A stretch of 40,335 bases of DNA from Sphingomonadales bacterium (lineage in GTDB: Bacteria > Pseudomonadota > Alphaproteobacteria > Sphingomonadales > Sphingomonadaceae): contig JAIYAA010000321.1 of the NCBI GenBank assembly GCA_027489295.1, positions 1-40,335 on the forward strand, read 5' to 3'. The notes under the pieces are model-generated. The model was not told where the DNA came from and made no database searches. It saw nothing but the letters and a program-made list of their open reading frames with translations. Positions 24,701 through 31,567 of this stretch are shown one piece after another. Made by a program: the position numbers and the translations under genes. Numbering within the stretch: the first letter of the stretch is position 1; each line of letters starts with the position of its first letter.

Positions 24701-24970
24701 CGCAAGGTTGGTGTTGGCGAACTTGCCGATGTCCTCGGCCGAGATCGCGTCGACGATGCCGGTCGAATCGCGCTTCAGCGCGATCGAACGCTCGAGCGAG
24801 GCGCGAATGCCGGTGACGATGATCTCGCCGCCATCCTGCGGCGCATCCTGCGCGGCTGGCGAATCGGTGGCGCCGCTGGTCTGCGCCGCGGCGATGCCGG
24901 GTACGGCAAGCGCCGTCGCGACAGCGAACATGGAAACCGCGCGAAGGCGCGCGGCGTTGGTCATACGCAT
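21794..24970 (-). CDS. TonB-dependent receptor, oligosaccharide-type
   Basis: The 1058-residue receptor starts at ATG 24970, with GGAGGGGAG about ten bases upstream. A signal peptide is visible (about 1-29, ending PGIAAAQ). A TonB-box-like GEIIVTGIRASLERSI follows, then the plug with DAISAEDIGKFANTNLAESL, RITGVSIDR and TVRGFGAQYNMVTLNGR, a pattern of the Caulobacter/Xanthomonas-type TBDRs. The barrel ends with YLVGARFRF. Extracellular-loop cysteines occur in pairs (DDCISC, YCLVC, and two further Cys). The neighbours (GH3, FHS permease, LacI) point to a beta-linked or other oligosaccharide rather than iron. An alternative start is the Met two codons later. Confidence 0.9.
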   Translation of the reverse strand: MRMTNAARLRAVSMFAVATALAVPGIAAAQTSGATDSPAAQDAPQDGGEIIVTGIRASLERSIALKRDSTGIVDAISAEDIGKFANTNLAESLQRITGVSIDRVNGEGSTVTVRGFGAQYNMVTLNGRQLAASNIVAVGGDQGGDGAGGFGRSFDFANLASEGVKTLEVYKTGRAAIPSGGIGATINIVGTRPLDRPAGFSGSVGAKASYDTSADDCISCGSHVTPEFSGIASWSDAEQRFGVSVFGSYQKRNFSFPSQANNYWNMPRLSDFLDPSKGYITANTKINNRPTDPNTLVAVPDDYRHHFSEASRERINGQAVLQYRPSDSMTFTVDGLFAQLRSSERRSSQSNWFSKPFDEVTFDDSSNGIATTKYLHETLPGVKDEGFENAYRAQKNRLWDIGGNLKWELADNFTLKIDGHFGKAESLPDNPNGQTSTTVAFNGNIVTSHGLTWDNDGFPTQTLTINDCYKQTTPKGVAFTNGNCNGVFDAGDLSAAVQRQFASTQTQKIKEGRIDAGWDLGGGSRFDFGGDWRSTDTRQTQYNTRQVLGDWNNALPPDVAAFAPGTVQQYCLVCQFHHNNATADAVGKVAWRAEDATKLYNALYNHYVGITNDGINHQNIIDANNDNRVKEDIWAAYGQLTWKGELGGRNATLVAGVRYEHTKVKSVSYQTVPLAIVWEADNDFSVLNSKDQQAVSGRGSYDNLLPQVDFQIEAAKNLIGRVSYSKTISRAPYGNLFASTGAGALNNPTSLGGVATGNQNNPALKPLDSDNFDVSLEWYPRRDVYLSVGFFDKRVHNFIGNTVVQRNLFGLRDPTAGPLATSARNIVTGLGGDISNVNLFTSAAILQKYGGNVAQATQELQANYVPATRTFGSTYISNTLAAIDVQPTSADPLLNFAVNTPINNKDAEIYGVELAGQYFLGNTGFGIAASYTLVRGNIGFDITADPTANQFALVGLSDTANATLIYDKHGISARLSYNWRGKFLSDVNRGAAHNPAFNDPYGQVDVSINYDLTKNIALSFEGINLLEEGVRSYSRDYINTWYESEGSARYLVGARFRF

Positions 24971-25038
24971 TGGGTTTTCTCCCCTCCTGAACCGGCCCTT
25001 AGGCCCGAATTTTCCGCTGAGTACCGGCAAGCGCCGGC

Positions 25039-25050
25039 GACAACGTTGTC
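25039..25050. promoter_or_regulatory. LacI-type operator upstream of TBDR gene
   Basis: GACAACGTTGTC is a perfect 12-bp palindrome in the 116-base gap between the GH3 stop and the TBDR start. It has the same GACA-n-CG-n-TGTC form as the palindrome at 27612-27623, so the LacI regulator at 28931-29956 probably binds both. Confidence 0.65.
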
Positions 25051-25086
25051 CATCGTTTCCTCACATTCACCCCTTTCGTTTTGTTT

Positions 25087-27330
25087 TCAATTGGAAACCT
25101 CTCCTTCGGGAACATTCACCACCTGCTGGAACGTGGCGGTGGCGGCATCCTGGCCCAACGCCAGCCGGTAGCGGCCGGGCACGATGGTCCAGCGGCCGTT
25201 CTTCCAGCGCGCGAGCGCGTGCGGGTCGGCGGTCAGCGTCACCTGCGCGGCCTGGCCGGGCTTGAGCCACTGGCGCTTCCAGCCGGCCAGGCGCGGCGCG
25301 CCGCCTTGCGGATCGGTGACATAGAGCTGCGGCACCACCGCACCGGCGCGTGCGCCCTGATTGCCGACGGTGACCGTCACCGCCGGCCTGGCGCCGCCGG
25401 AAAAGCGCGGTGCCGACAAGGCAAAGGGCGTGTAGCTGAGGCCGTAGCCGAACGGGAACAGCGGCTTGGTGCCCTGCGCCGCGTACCAGCGATAGCCGAC
25501 ATTCGCGCCCTCGCTATAGGTCACGTCCCAGCTCGGCAGCGTGCTCCCGTCGCCGGCCCCCGCGTCGCTCGCCGCGTTCACGTTGAGGCCCGGCGGCACC
25601 ACCGGTTTCGGGCGCGGCAGCTGCTCGGCGCTCTTGGGAAAGCTGATCGGCAGGCGGCCGGAGGGATTGACGTCGCCGAACAGGATGCCCGCGATCGCCT
25701 CGCCGCCGCGCTGGCCGGGATACCAGGCCTGCAGCACGGCGGGCACCTGCTCCAGCCACGGCATCAGCACCGGCCCGCCGGTCTCCAGCACCACCACGGT
25801 GTTCGCATTGGCCCGGGCGACAGCGGCGATCAGCGCATCCTGGTTGTCGGGCAGCGCCAGTGAGTCGACGTCCTGCGCCTCGGTCGTCCACTGAGTGGCG
25901 AACACTACCACCATGTCCGCGCCCTTGGCCGCGGCGGCGGCGGCCGCGGGATCCCGCCCGTCAACATAGGTCACCTGCGCCTGGGGCGCCTTGGCCCGGA
26001 TCGCCTGAAGCGGCGACGAGGCATGCCAGGTCACCCGCGCGAACGAGGCCGCCGCACCGCTGGTCAGCGGAATCTCGACCGGCGCCCCGCCGACCGAACG
26101 CACCTGGCTCGATCCGCCACCCGAAAGCACGCCGACATCGGCATGGCCGCCGATCAGCACGATCTTCCTTGCGGTCTTGGCGAGCGGCAGCACGTCGCGC
26201 TGGTTGCGCAGCAGCACCATACCGGCTTCGGCGACGCGCTGCGCCACCTGGGCATGCGCGGCATAGTCGATCGGCTGGGCAGTGGTCGGCGTCGGATGAT
26301 CGTAAAGGCCGCTGGCGATCACCCCGGTGAGGATGCGCTTCACCATCTCGTCGAGCCGCGCCGCGGGGATCTGCCCCGCCTTGATCGCGGCATCGAACCG
26401 CTCGGGCGCGAAGTAGATCTCGCGATCGAGCTCCTGGCCCGATTCCTGGTCGAGCCCGGCCACCGCGGCCTTGACCGTCGAGTGCACCGCGCCCCAGTCG
26501 CTCATCACCCAGCCGGTGTAGCGCCAGTCGCCGCGCAGCACCTGGGTGAGCATGCGGTGGCTCTCGCAGGCATAGTCGCCCTCGATCCGGTTATAAGCGC
26601 ACATCACCGACGCCGGCTTGCCGATCCGGATCGCCAGTTCAAAGGCCAGCAGGTCGCTCTCGCGCAGCGCGGTGTCGTCGATCCGCGCATTGAGCACGGC
26701 GCGGCCGGTCTCCTGGGCGTTGAGAATGAAGTGCTTCACCGTCGAGACGATGTGGTTCGACTGGACACCGTCGATCGCCGCACCCGCCATCCGGCCTGCA
26801 AGCAGCGGATCCTCGCCGAGATATTCGAAGTTGCGGCCGTTCCAGGCGTCCCGCGTCAGGTTCACGCCGCCGGCGAGCAGCACGTTGAACGTCTTGGCGC
26901 GCGCCTCCGCACCGATTATCGCCCCGCCCGCTCGCGCCAAGTCGACATCGAAGGTGGCGGCGGTGGCCAGGCCGGACGGCAGCGCCGTCGCGACATCGCC
27001 CTTGCGCTGCTCGACCTGGTTGGCGACGCCAAGGCTGGCGTCGCTCTCGCGCAGCGTTGGGATGCCGAGCCGCGGGATGCCGGGCACATAGCCGGCGGAC
27101 GGGATCATGTCGGCCGGGGCCGGCGTCGCGCGCGGCGGGAACAGGCCGTGGACCAGCTGCAGCTTCTCCGCATGTGTCATGGCGCGCACCAGCGACTCGG
27201 CACGGGCTTCGGGTGCGAGACGCTGGTTCCGCCAAGGCTCGGCCGCCCCTTGCGGCGAGCTCTGCGCGATCAAGGCAGCAGGCGCGGTCGCCGCCAGCAG
27301 GACGAGGGCGAGGGTGCGGGCAGCGATCAT
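25087..27330 (-). CDS. Glycoside hydrolase family 3, periplasmic beta-glucosidase-like
   Basis: The 747-residue enzyme starts at ATG 27330 with a signal peptide (MIAARTLALVLLAATAPAALIAQ). It then has the GH3 N-terminal barrel (LLAGGVNLTRDAWNGRNFEY, STVKHFILNAQE) with nucleophile Asp278 in GWVMSDWGAV, a C-terminal alpha/beta sandwich (VLLRNQRDVLPL, GDVNPSGRLPISFP), and a fibronectin-III-like end. GH3 enzymes remove beta-linked glucose, xylose or related units from non-reducing ends, here probably in the periplasm. No Shine-Dalgarno lies close before the ATG. Instead it overlaps, as ATGA, the stop of a 79-codon leader frame that does have one. It is followed by the TBDR-SapC-halogenase genes on the same strand. 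Exact sugar specificity cannot be told. Confidence 0.9.
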   Translation of the reverse strand: MIAARTLALVLLAATAPAALIAQSSPQGAAEPWRNQRLAPEARAESLVRAMTHAEKLQLVHGLFPPRATPAPADMIPSAGYVPGIPRLGIPTLRESDASLGVANQVEQRKGDVATALPSGLATAATFDVDLARAGGAIIGAEARAKTFNVLLAGGVNLTRDAWNGRNFEYLGEDPLLAGRMAGAAIDGVQSNHIVSTVKHFILNAQETGRAVLNARIDDTALRESDLLAFELAIRIGKPASVMCAYNRIEGDYACESHRMLTQVLRGDWRYTGWVMSDWGAVHSTVKAAVAGLDQESGQELDREIYFAPERFDAAIKAGQIPAARLDEMVKRILTGVIASGLYDHPTPTTAQPIDYAAHAQVAQRVAEAGMVLLRNQRDVLPLAKTARKIVLIGGHADVGVLSGGGSSQVRSVGGAPVEIPLTSGAAASFARVTWHASSPLQAIRAKAPQAQVTYVDGRDPAAAAAAAKGADMVVVFATQWTTEAQDVDSLALPDNQDALIAAVARANANTVVVLETGGPVLMPWLEQVPAVLQAWYPGQRGGEAIAGILFGDVNPSGRLPISFPKSAEQLPRPKPVVPPGLNVNAASDAGAGDGSTLPSWDVTYSEGANVGYRWYAAQGTKPLFPFGYGLSYTPFALSAPRFSGGARPAVTVTVGNQGARAGAVVPQLYVTDPQGGAPRLAGWKRQWLKPGQAAQVTLTADPHALARWKNGRWTIVPGRYRLALGQDAATATFQQVVNVPEGEVSN

Positions 27331-27566
27331 CGAGCGGAGAATTCCTGTTGCAGCAGTCGCGCACGCCGCCTCGCATCGCGCAGCCAGGGCGCGGCGGGGC
27401 GGAACGTGACAGAATCGAAAAATGCGGCCGCCGCCCATCGGGCAGGCGACGGCCGCAGGGTGTCCGCCCTTGAGGAGGGGGCCGGAAAGGAAAGGACGCC
27501 AACAGTGGCGTGGAGTGCGGGGGACGACGGCGCGAATGCGCGACGAACGGCAGCAATGCCCGGCAT
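27327..27566 (-). CDS. Possible 79-residue leader ORF coupled to the GH3 gene
   Basis: ATG 27566 has an excellent ribosome-binding site (GGGAGAGGGGAC) like those of the TBDR and permease genes, and its TGA overlaps the GH3 start as ATGA. The product (MPGIAAVRRAFAPSS..., ending RARLLQQEFSAR) is Arg/Ala/Pro-rich and has no recognisable domain. It could be a translated leader that delivers ribosomes to the GH3 start, or a chance frame. Coding quality is poor, so function as a protein is doubtful. Confidence 0.4.
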   Translation of the reverse strand: MPGIAAVRRAFAPSSPALHATVGVLSFPAPSSRADTLRPSPARWAAAAFFDSVTFRPAAPWLRDARRRARLLQQEFSAR

Positions 27567-27585
27567 GTCCCCTCTCCCTATGCAT

Positions 27586-27646
27586 TCCGTATTTTTACGG
27601 AGTCTGTTTCTGACATCGATGTCTGACGCAAGCTGACAGCGATGTC
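27586..27646. promoter_or_regulatory. Divergent promoter region with tandem LacI-type operators
   Basis: GACATCGATGTC (27612-27623) is a perfect palindrome, and GACAGCGATGTC (27635-27646) is a one-mismatch copy. Their centres are 23 bp apart. A further small dyad, TCCGTA-TTTT-TACGGA (27586-27601), sits beside them. The gap from the leader start (27566) to the permease start (27702) carries promoters for the GH3 unit (minus) and the permease-regulator unit (plus). Confidence 0.65.
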
Positions 27647-27701
27647 AAGCGCGGACATGGACGCCGTTTGCGCAAGCGCGCCGTGTCGCTAAGCTGCGGC
27701 G

Positions 27702-28934
27702 GTGCAAGCCTCGTCCCCCTCCCCAGCGCGCGCCGAGATGGTGGCGCGGCTCTTCCGCCGTTCGATCGGAATCTTCTTCATGGGCGGGTTCGTCACCGCC
27801 ATGGTCGGGCTGCTGGTGCCCCGCCTCACACTGATCGACCGACTCGACTTCACCCGCGCGGCGTTCGTCCAGTTCGCTTTCCATTCCAGCTATTTGCTGT
27901 TCGCGCTGCCGATCACGCTGCTGCTGGTGCGCACGGGCTACATGCGCGCGATCGCGGCAGGCCTGGCGGTGATGGCACTGGCCTGCCTCGCGCTGGGCGG
28001 CGCGGCGTGGCTCGGCAGCTATCCGCTACTGCTCGTCGCGCTGCTCGCGCTGTCGACGGGGATCACCTTCCTGCAGATCGCGGCCAATGTCGTGCAGCCG
28101 CTGGTCGCGACCGAGGGCGGCGGCGCGGCGCGGCTGACGCTGCTGCAGGGCTTCAATTCGATCGGCACGGTGCTCGCGCCGCTGCTGGGTGCGGGCCTGC
28201 TGCTTTATGCGGGTACGCTGGGCCGCCTGCCCTTTGCCCTGCCCTTCGTCGGATGCGCTGCGGTGCTGGCCGGGCTGTGCCTCGTCTTCTGGCGGGCGCG
28301 GGACCTGCTTGCCGACCACCCCGCCCCCCGCAGGCTGCCGCTGGCGCAGCTTGGCCGGGTGCTCGCCGACCGGCGGCTGGCCTGGGGCAGCGCGGCGATG
28401 TTCGGCTATGTCGGCGCGGAGGTGACGATCGGCAGCCTGCTGGCCAATTACCTTGCCCTCCCGACGATCCTCGCCAGCGATCCGGCAAGCGCCGGCCGAC
28501 TGGTGAGCCTCTATTGGGGCGGCGCGATGCTGGGCCGGTTCGCCGGCGCCTTCGGCCTCGCCCGCATCGCCCCCGCGCGGCTGCTGGCGGGCGTTTCGCT
28601 GGGTGCCGTGGTGCTGATCGGGATTGCCATCCAAGCCCATGGCCCGATCGCGGCCGCGGCGCTGATTGCCGTCGGACTGTGCAACGCGATCATGTATCCC
28701 ACCATCTTCGCCCTCGCATTGCCCGAGGATCGCAGCGCGGCCGCCTATGCCTCGATGATCCTGTGCATGGCGGTGGTCGGCGGCGCGGTGGTGCCGCTGG
28801 CGACCGGCGCGCTGGCCGATCGCTTCGGGCTCGCCGCTGCGCTGGGTCTGCCATTGCTGTGCTATCTGGGGATTGCGGGCTTTGCCGTCATGGTAGCGCT
28901 ATCGATTGCAACGCGATACGCTGCGCCGCGATGA
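27702..28934 (+). CDS. Sugar MFS transporter, FHS (FucP/GluP-like) family
   Basis: The 410-residue protein has about 12 membrane segments and the FHS signature STGITFLQIAANVVQPLVA followed by LTLLQGFNSIGTVLAPLLGA. This pattern is typical of the fucose/glucose/galactose-proton symporter family. It probably imports the monosaccharide released by the GH3 enzyme. The start is uncertain: GTG 27702 is the longest, whereas ATG 27738 lies closer to the first membrane helix; neither has a strong ribosome-binding site. Its stop overlaps the LacI start as ATGA, forming a two-gene operon. It is divergent from the GH3 gene. Confidence 0.88.
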   Translation: MQASSPSPARAEMVARLFRRSIGIFFMGGFVTAMVGLLVPRLTLIDRLDFTRAAFVQFAFHSSYLLFALPITLLLVRTGYMRAIAAGLAVMALACLALGGAAWLGSYPLLLVALLALSTGITFLQIAANVVQPLVATEGGGAARLTLLQGFNSIGTVLAPLLGAGLLLYAGTLGRLPFALPFVGCAAVLAGLCLVFWRARDLLADHPAPRRLPLAQLGRVLADRRLAWGSAAMFGYVGAEVTIGSLLANYLALPTILASDPASAGRLVSLYWGGAMLGRFAGAFGLARIAPARLLAGVSLGAVVLIGIAIQAHGPIAAAALIAVGLCNAIMYPTIFALALPEDRSAAAYASMILCMAVVGGAVVPLATGALADRFGLAAALGLPLLCYLGIAGFAVMVALSIATRYAAPR

Positions 28935-29956
28935 AGCCGCTGACGCTCAAGGATGTTGCCGTGCAGGCGGGCGTTTCGCCCAAGACGGTGTCGCGCGTCA
29001 TCAACGGCGAGGCCTATGTCCGGCCGGAGGTGCGCGCGGCGGTGCAGCGGGTGGTGGACGAGCTCGGCTATCGTCCCAACGCCTTTGCCCGCGAGCTTTC
29101 CAGTTCGCGCTCCTTCCTGCTTGGCCTCTATTTCGACGATCCTTCCTCGACCTATGCGGCGGACCTGCAGCGCGGCGCGCTCGCCCGGTGCCGGACGCGC
29201 AGCTATCACCTCGTCGTCGAGCAGGTGACGCGCGACCAGCCAAGCTGGCTCGCCGAATGCGAGGCGTCGCTGCGCGCGATGCGGCTGGGCGGCGCGATCC
29301 TCACACCGCCGCTGTGCGACTGGCCCGAACTGCTCGACCTGTTCGCGCGGATGGACGTGCCGGTCGTGCGGATCTCGCCGGGTGACTATCCCGAACGCAC
29401 CGCCGCCGTGGAGATGGACGAGAGGGGCGCCGCGCGCGAACTGACCGAGGCGCTGATCGCGCTCGGCCACCGCGACATCGGCTTCATCCAGGGCAATCTG
29501 GAGCACCATGCTGCCGCCCGCCGTCTGGAAGGGTTTCGCGAAGCGATGGTGGCGGCGGGTTTGGCATTGGCGCCCGACCGCACGCTGCAGGGCGATTTCA
29601 CGTTCCGCTCCGGCCTGGAGGCCGGCGAACGGCTGCTCGCCGCAACGCCGCGCCCCAGCGCCATCTTCGCCGCCAACGACGAAATGGCGCTCGGCGTCCT
29701 GGTGGCGGCGATGCGCGCCGGCATCGCCGTGCCCGACCAGCTGTCAATCGTCGGCTTCGACGACGCGGCCATCGCCCGCATGGCCTGGCCCCCGCTCAGC
29801 ACCGTCCGCCAGCCGCACGTCGAAATGGCCGCGGCCGCCGTCGACCTGCTCGACGGCATCGCCCGCAGCGACGATCGGGCGACCGCCGACCGCACGCGCC
29901 GCCTGCCCTACACGCTGGTGCTGCGCGGCAGCAGCGGTCCGCTCGCGTCAGTCTAG
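28931..29956 (+). CDS. LacI-family transcriptional regulator of the GH3 locus
   Basis: The 341-residue protein has an N-terminal HTH (TLKDVAVQAGVSPKTVSRVI, about 5-24), a hinge near YRPNAFARELSSSRS, and a sugar-binding-like domain (FAANDEMALGVL, IVGFDDAAIARM). It is translationally coupled to the permease gene (ATGA overlap). The palindromes of form GACA-n-CG-n-TGTC at 25039-25050, 27612-27623 and 27635-27646 are its likely sites, which would place the GH3, TBDR, SapC, halogenase and permease genes under one effector. Its TAG stop and the TAG stop of the convergent OMP gene share the palindrome CTAG (29953-29956). Confidence 0.9.
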   Translation: MKPLTLKDVAVQAGVSPKTVSRVINGEAYVRPEVRAAVQRVVDELGYRPNAFARELSSSRSFLLGLYFDDPSSTYAADLQRGALARCRTRSYHLVVEQVTRDQPSWLAECEASLRAMRLGGAILTPPLCDWPELLDLFARMDVPVVRISPGDYPERTAAVEMDERGAARELTEALIALGHRDIGFIQGNLEHHAAARRLEGFREAMVAAGLALAPDRTLQGDFTFRSGLEAGERLLAATPRPSAIFAANDEMALGVLVAAMRAGIAVPDQLSIVGFDDAAIARMAWPPLSTVRQPHVEMAAAAVDLLDGIARSDDRATADRTRRLPYTLVLRGSSGPLASV

Positions 29957-30606
29957 AAGCGCACGCCGAGGCCGCCGCTGATCTGGTGGCGATCGAAGTC
30001 GGCCTTTATCCGCGAACCGCTGACCAGATATTCGAAGCCGTTGTAATTGGTGAACACATATTCGACCTTGGCATAGGCGCGGCCGGGCAAGCGCGCCTGC
30101 AGCCCCAGCCCGACGTGAAAGCCGTCGAGCCTGTCGGAGCCCTTGGCATTGAGCGCGGGCAACAGGCTGCTGGTCGTCTCGGCATTGATCTGTCCGTTCG
30201 ACCAGCCACCCTTGGCGTAGAAGGCCACCCCGCGCGACATGACGCCGGCCCGCAGCCCTAGCGTGAGATTCCGCCCGGCATGCACGCAGGACTGGAGAAG
30301 GATCGACGGTGCCGTACAGAATGCCGCCGTCGATCCGGCGACGCCCGCATAGCCGCCGATGAACGTCGCGCTGCTGGTCGCGACGTCGTAGCCGAACTCG
30401 CCGCCATAGCTGACGCCCGTCTGCCCACCGGTCACCTCACCGCTACCGATCGACCCGCTGCCGTCGGACTGCACCCGCAGCACCGGGCGATCCCAACCGG
30501 CCACCAGTTCAAGCCGCACGCCGCCTGCCGGCGTTTCCAGCGCGCCTTGTGCGCAGGCCGGGCCTGCGATGGCGCAAAGCGCGCCCGCCATCAGTGCAAT
30601 CCGCAT
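29953..30606 (-). CDS. Small outer-membrane beta-barrel protein
   Basis: The 217-residue product begins at ATG 30606 (AGGGGAA upstream) with a signal peptide (MRIALMAGALCAIAGPACAQ). It contains alternating amphipathic strands and Gly-rich turns (GEFGYDVATSSATFIGGYAG, FYAKGGWSNGQI, AYAKVEYVFTNYNGFEY) and ends GGLGVRF with a terminal Phe, as in Omp25/OmpA-like eight-stranded barrels. One Cys pair (FCTAPSILLQSC) lies in a loop. The role is unknown; it may be a structural or adhesion-type surface protein. It is convergent with the LacI gene, sharing a CTAG at the stops. Confidence 0.75.
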   Translation of the reverse strand: MRIALMAGALCAIAGPACAQGALETPAGGVRLELVAGWDRPVLRVQSDGSGSIGSGEVTGGQTGVSYGGEFGYDVATSSATFIGGYAGVAGSTAAFCTAPSILLQSCVHAGRNLTLGLRAGVMSRGVAFYAKGGWSNGQINAETTSSLLPALNAKGSDRLDGFHVGLGLQARLPGRAYAKVEYVFTNYNGFEYLVSGSRIKADFDRHQISGGLGVRF

Positions 30607-30661
30607 GCAGTTCCCCTGTCGATCCGCGCCACCCCGGGGGCACGTCAAGACCTTCCTGCTC

Positions 30662-30712
30662 GGAGAATCCTAATTAACGATCAACGGCTTGTGCATAACA
30701 GCTGAGATTCTC
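30662..30712. repeat. 8-bp inverted repeat in the OMP/IclR divergent gap
   Basis: GGAGAATC (30662-30669) and GATTCTCC (30705-30712) are exact inverse copies 35 bases apart, in the 193-base gap between the OMP and IclR starts. They could be paired half-sites for a regulator. Nothing else in the gap stands out apart from the AAAGGGA ribosome-binding site of the IclR gene. Confidence 0.3.
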
Positions 30713-30799
30713 CTCCGGTGTCGCCCTGCCAAGCCACTTTACCGCGCCAGCGTTGCTGCCTAGTCCTTGGGCTCGAACGAGCGCAGGCAAAGGGATCGC

Positions 30800-31555
30800 A
30801 TGACCGACGAAAAGGCCGCAGGGCGGGCGGGGACGCAGACGCTCGAACGCGGGCTGGACCTGCTCGATCTGCTTGCGCAACGGCCGCATACGGTGCGCGA
30901 GCTGGCCGCAGGATCGGGTCTTACGGTGTCGACGGCGCGGCGACTGGCGCTGGCGCTGATCGATCGCGGCTTTGCGATCGGCGATCGCGACGGCAGCCTG
31001 CGGCTCGGCCCGAAGCTGATGCAGCTGGGCGTGCGGGCGCAGGAGCGGCTCAACGTGGTGGAGCTCGCACGCGATCGGCTGCGGTTGCTGGCCGACACCA
31101 CCAACATGCCGGCGTTCCTCGGCGAGCGGGACGGCGATCATTCGGTCCATCTCCACCGTGTCGGCGGGGGCCAGCGCGTGGTGGTGACGACGCCGGTCGG
31201 CACCCGCCGACCGCTGCCCGAGACCAGCCTGGGCAAGGCCCTGCTGCTCGACGAGACTCCCGATGCTCTCGCCGCGCTGCTCGTGCGCCGGCCCTCGCCG
31301 CAACCGAGCTTTCTGGAGGACATCGCCGCGGATCGCGGCCGCGGCGTCGTGGTGCATCGCAGCCCGCCGCCGGACGATCTCCGCGCGATCGCCGCACCTA
31401 TCCGCGACGCGGCCGGGCGGATCGTCGCGGCGATCAGCGTGGTGAGCCCGGCGCAATATGTCGACGACGCCGCGCTGGACGGCGTCGTCGTGCAGCTTCG
31501 TGCGGCGGCCGCCGAGATCAGCGCCGCGCTGGGCCACCCGACACCGGCCGGGTGA
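30800..31555 (+). CDS. IclR-family transcriptional regulator
   Basis: The 251-residue protein has an N-terminal winged HTH (about 13-75, with TLERGLDLLDLLAQRPHTVR and LTVSTARRLALALIDRGF) and an IclR effector-binding domain (LRLLADTTNMPAFLGERDG, TSLGKALLLDE, IAAPIRDAAGRIVAAISVV). ATG 30800 is chosen for AAAGGGA 5-11 bases upstream; a longer in-frame extension exists from 30767. It ends 12 bases from the convergent TBDR stop. It probably regulates the adjacent TBDR and sugar-acid pathway, in parallel with the IclR gene at 39422, which it resembles in layout. The effector is unknown. Confidence 0.9.
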   Translation: MTDEKAAGRAGTQTLERGLDLLDLLAQRPHTVRELAAGSGLTVSTARRLALALIDRGFAIGDRDGSLRLGPKLMQLGVRAQERLNVVELARDRLRLLADTTNMPAFLGERDGDHSVHLHRVGGGQRVVVTTPVGTRRPLPETSLGKALLLDETPDALAALLVRRPSPQPSFLEDIAADRGRGVVVHRSPPPDDLRAIAAPIRDAAGRIVAAISVVSPAQYVDDAALDGVVVQLRAAAAEISAALGHPTPAG

Positions 31556-31567
31556 CCCGCTGTCGGC

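Noticed and set aside
28908..28926. TATCG-9-CGATA dyad at the end of the FHS permease gene, just before the LacI start
   Set aside because: It lies inside coding sequence with a different arm sequence from the other operators, and the regulator is already coupled to the permease gene. Probably chance.
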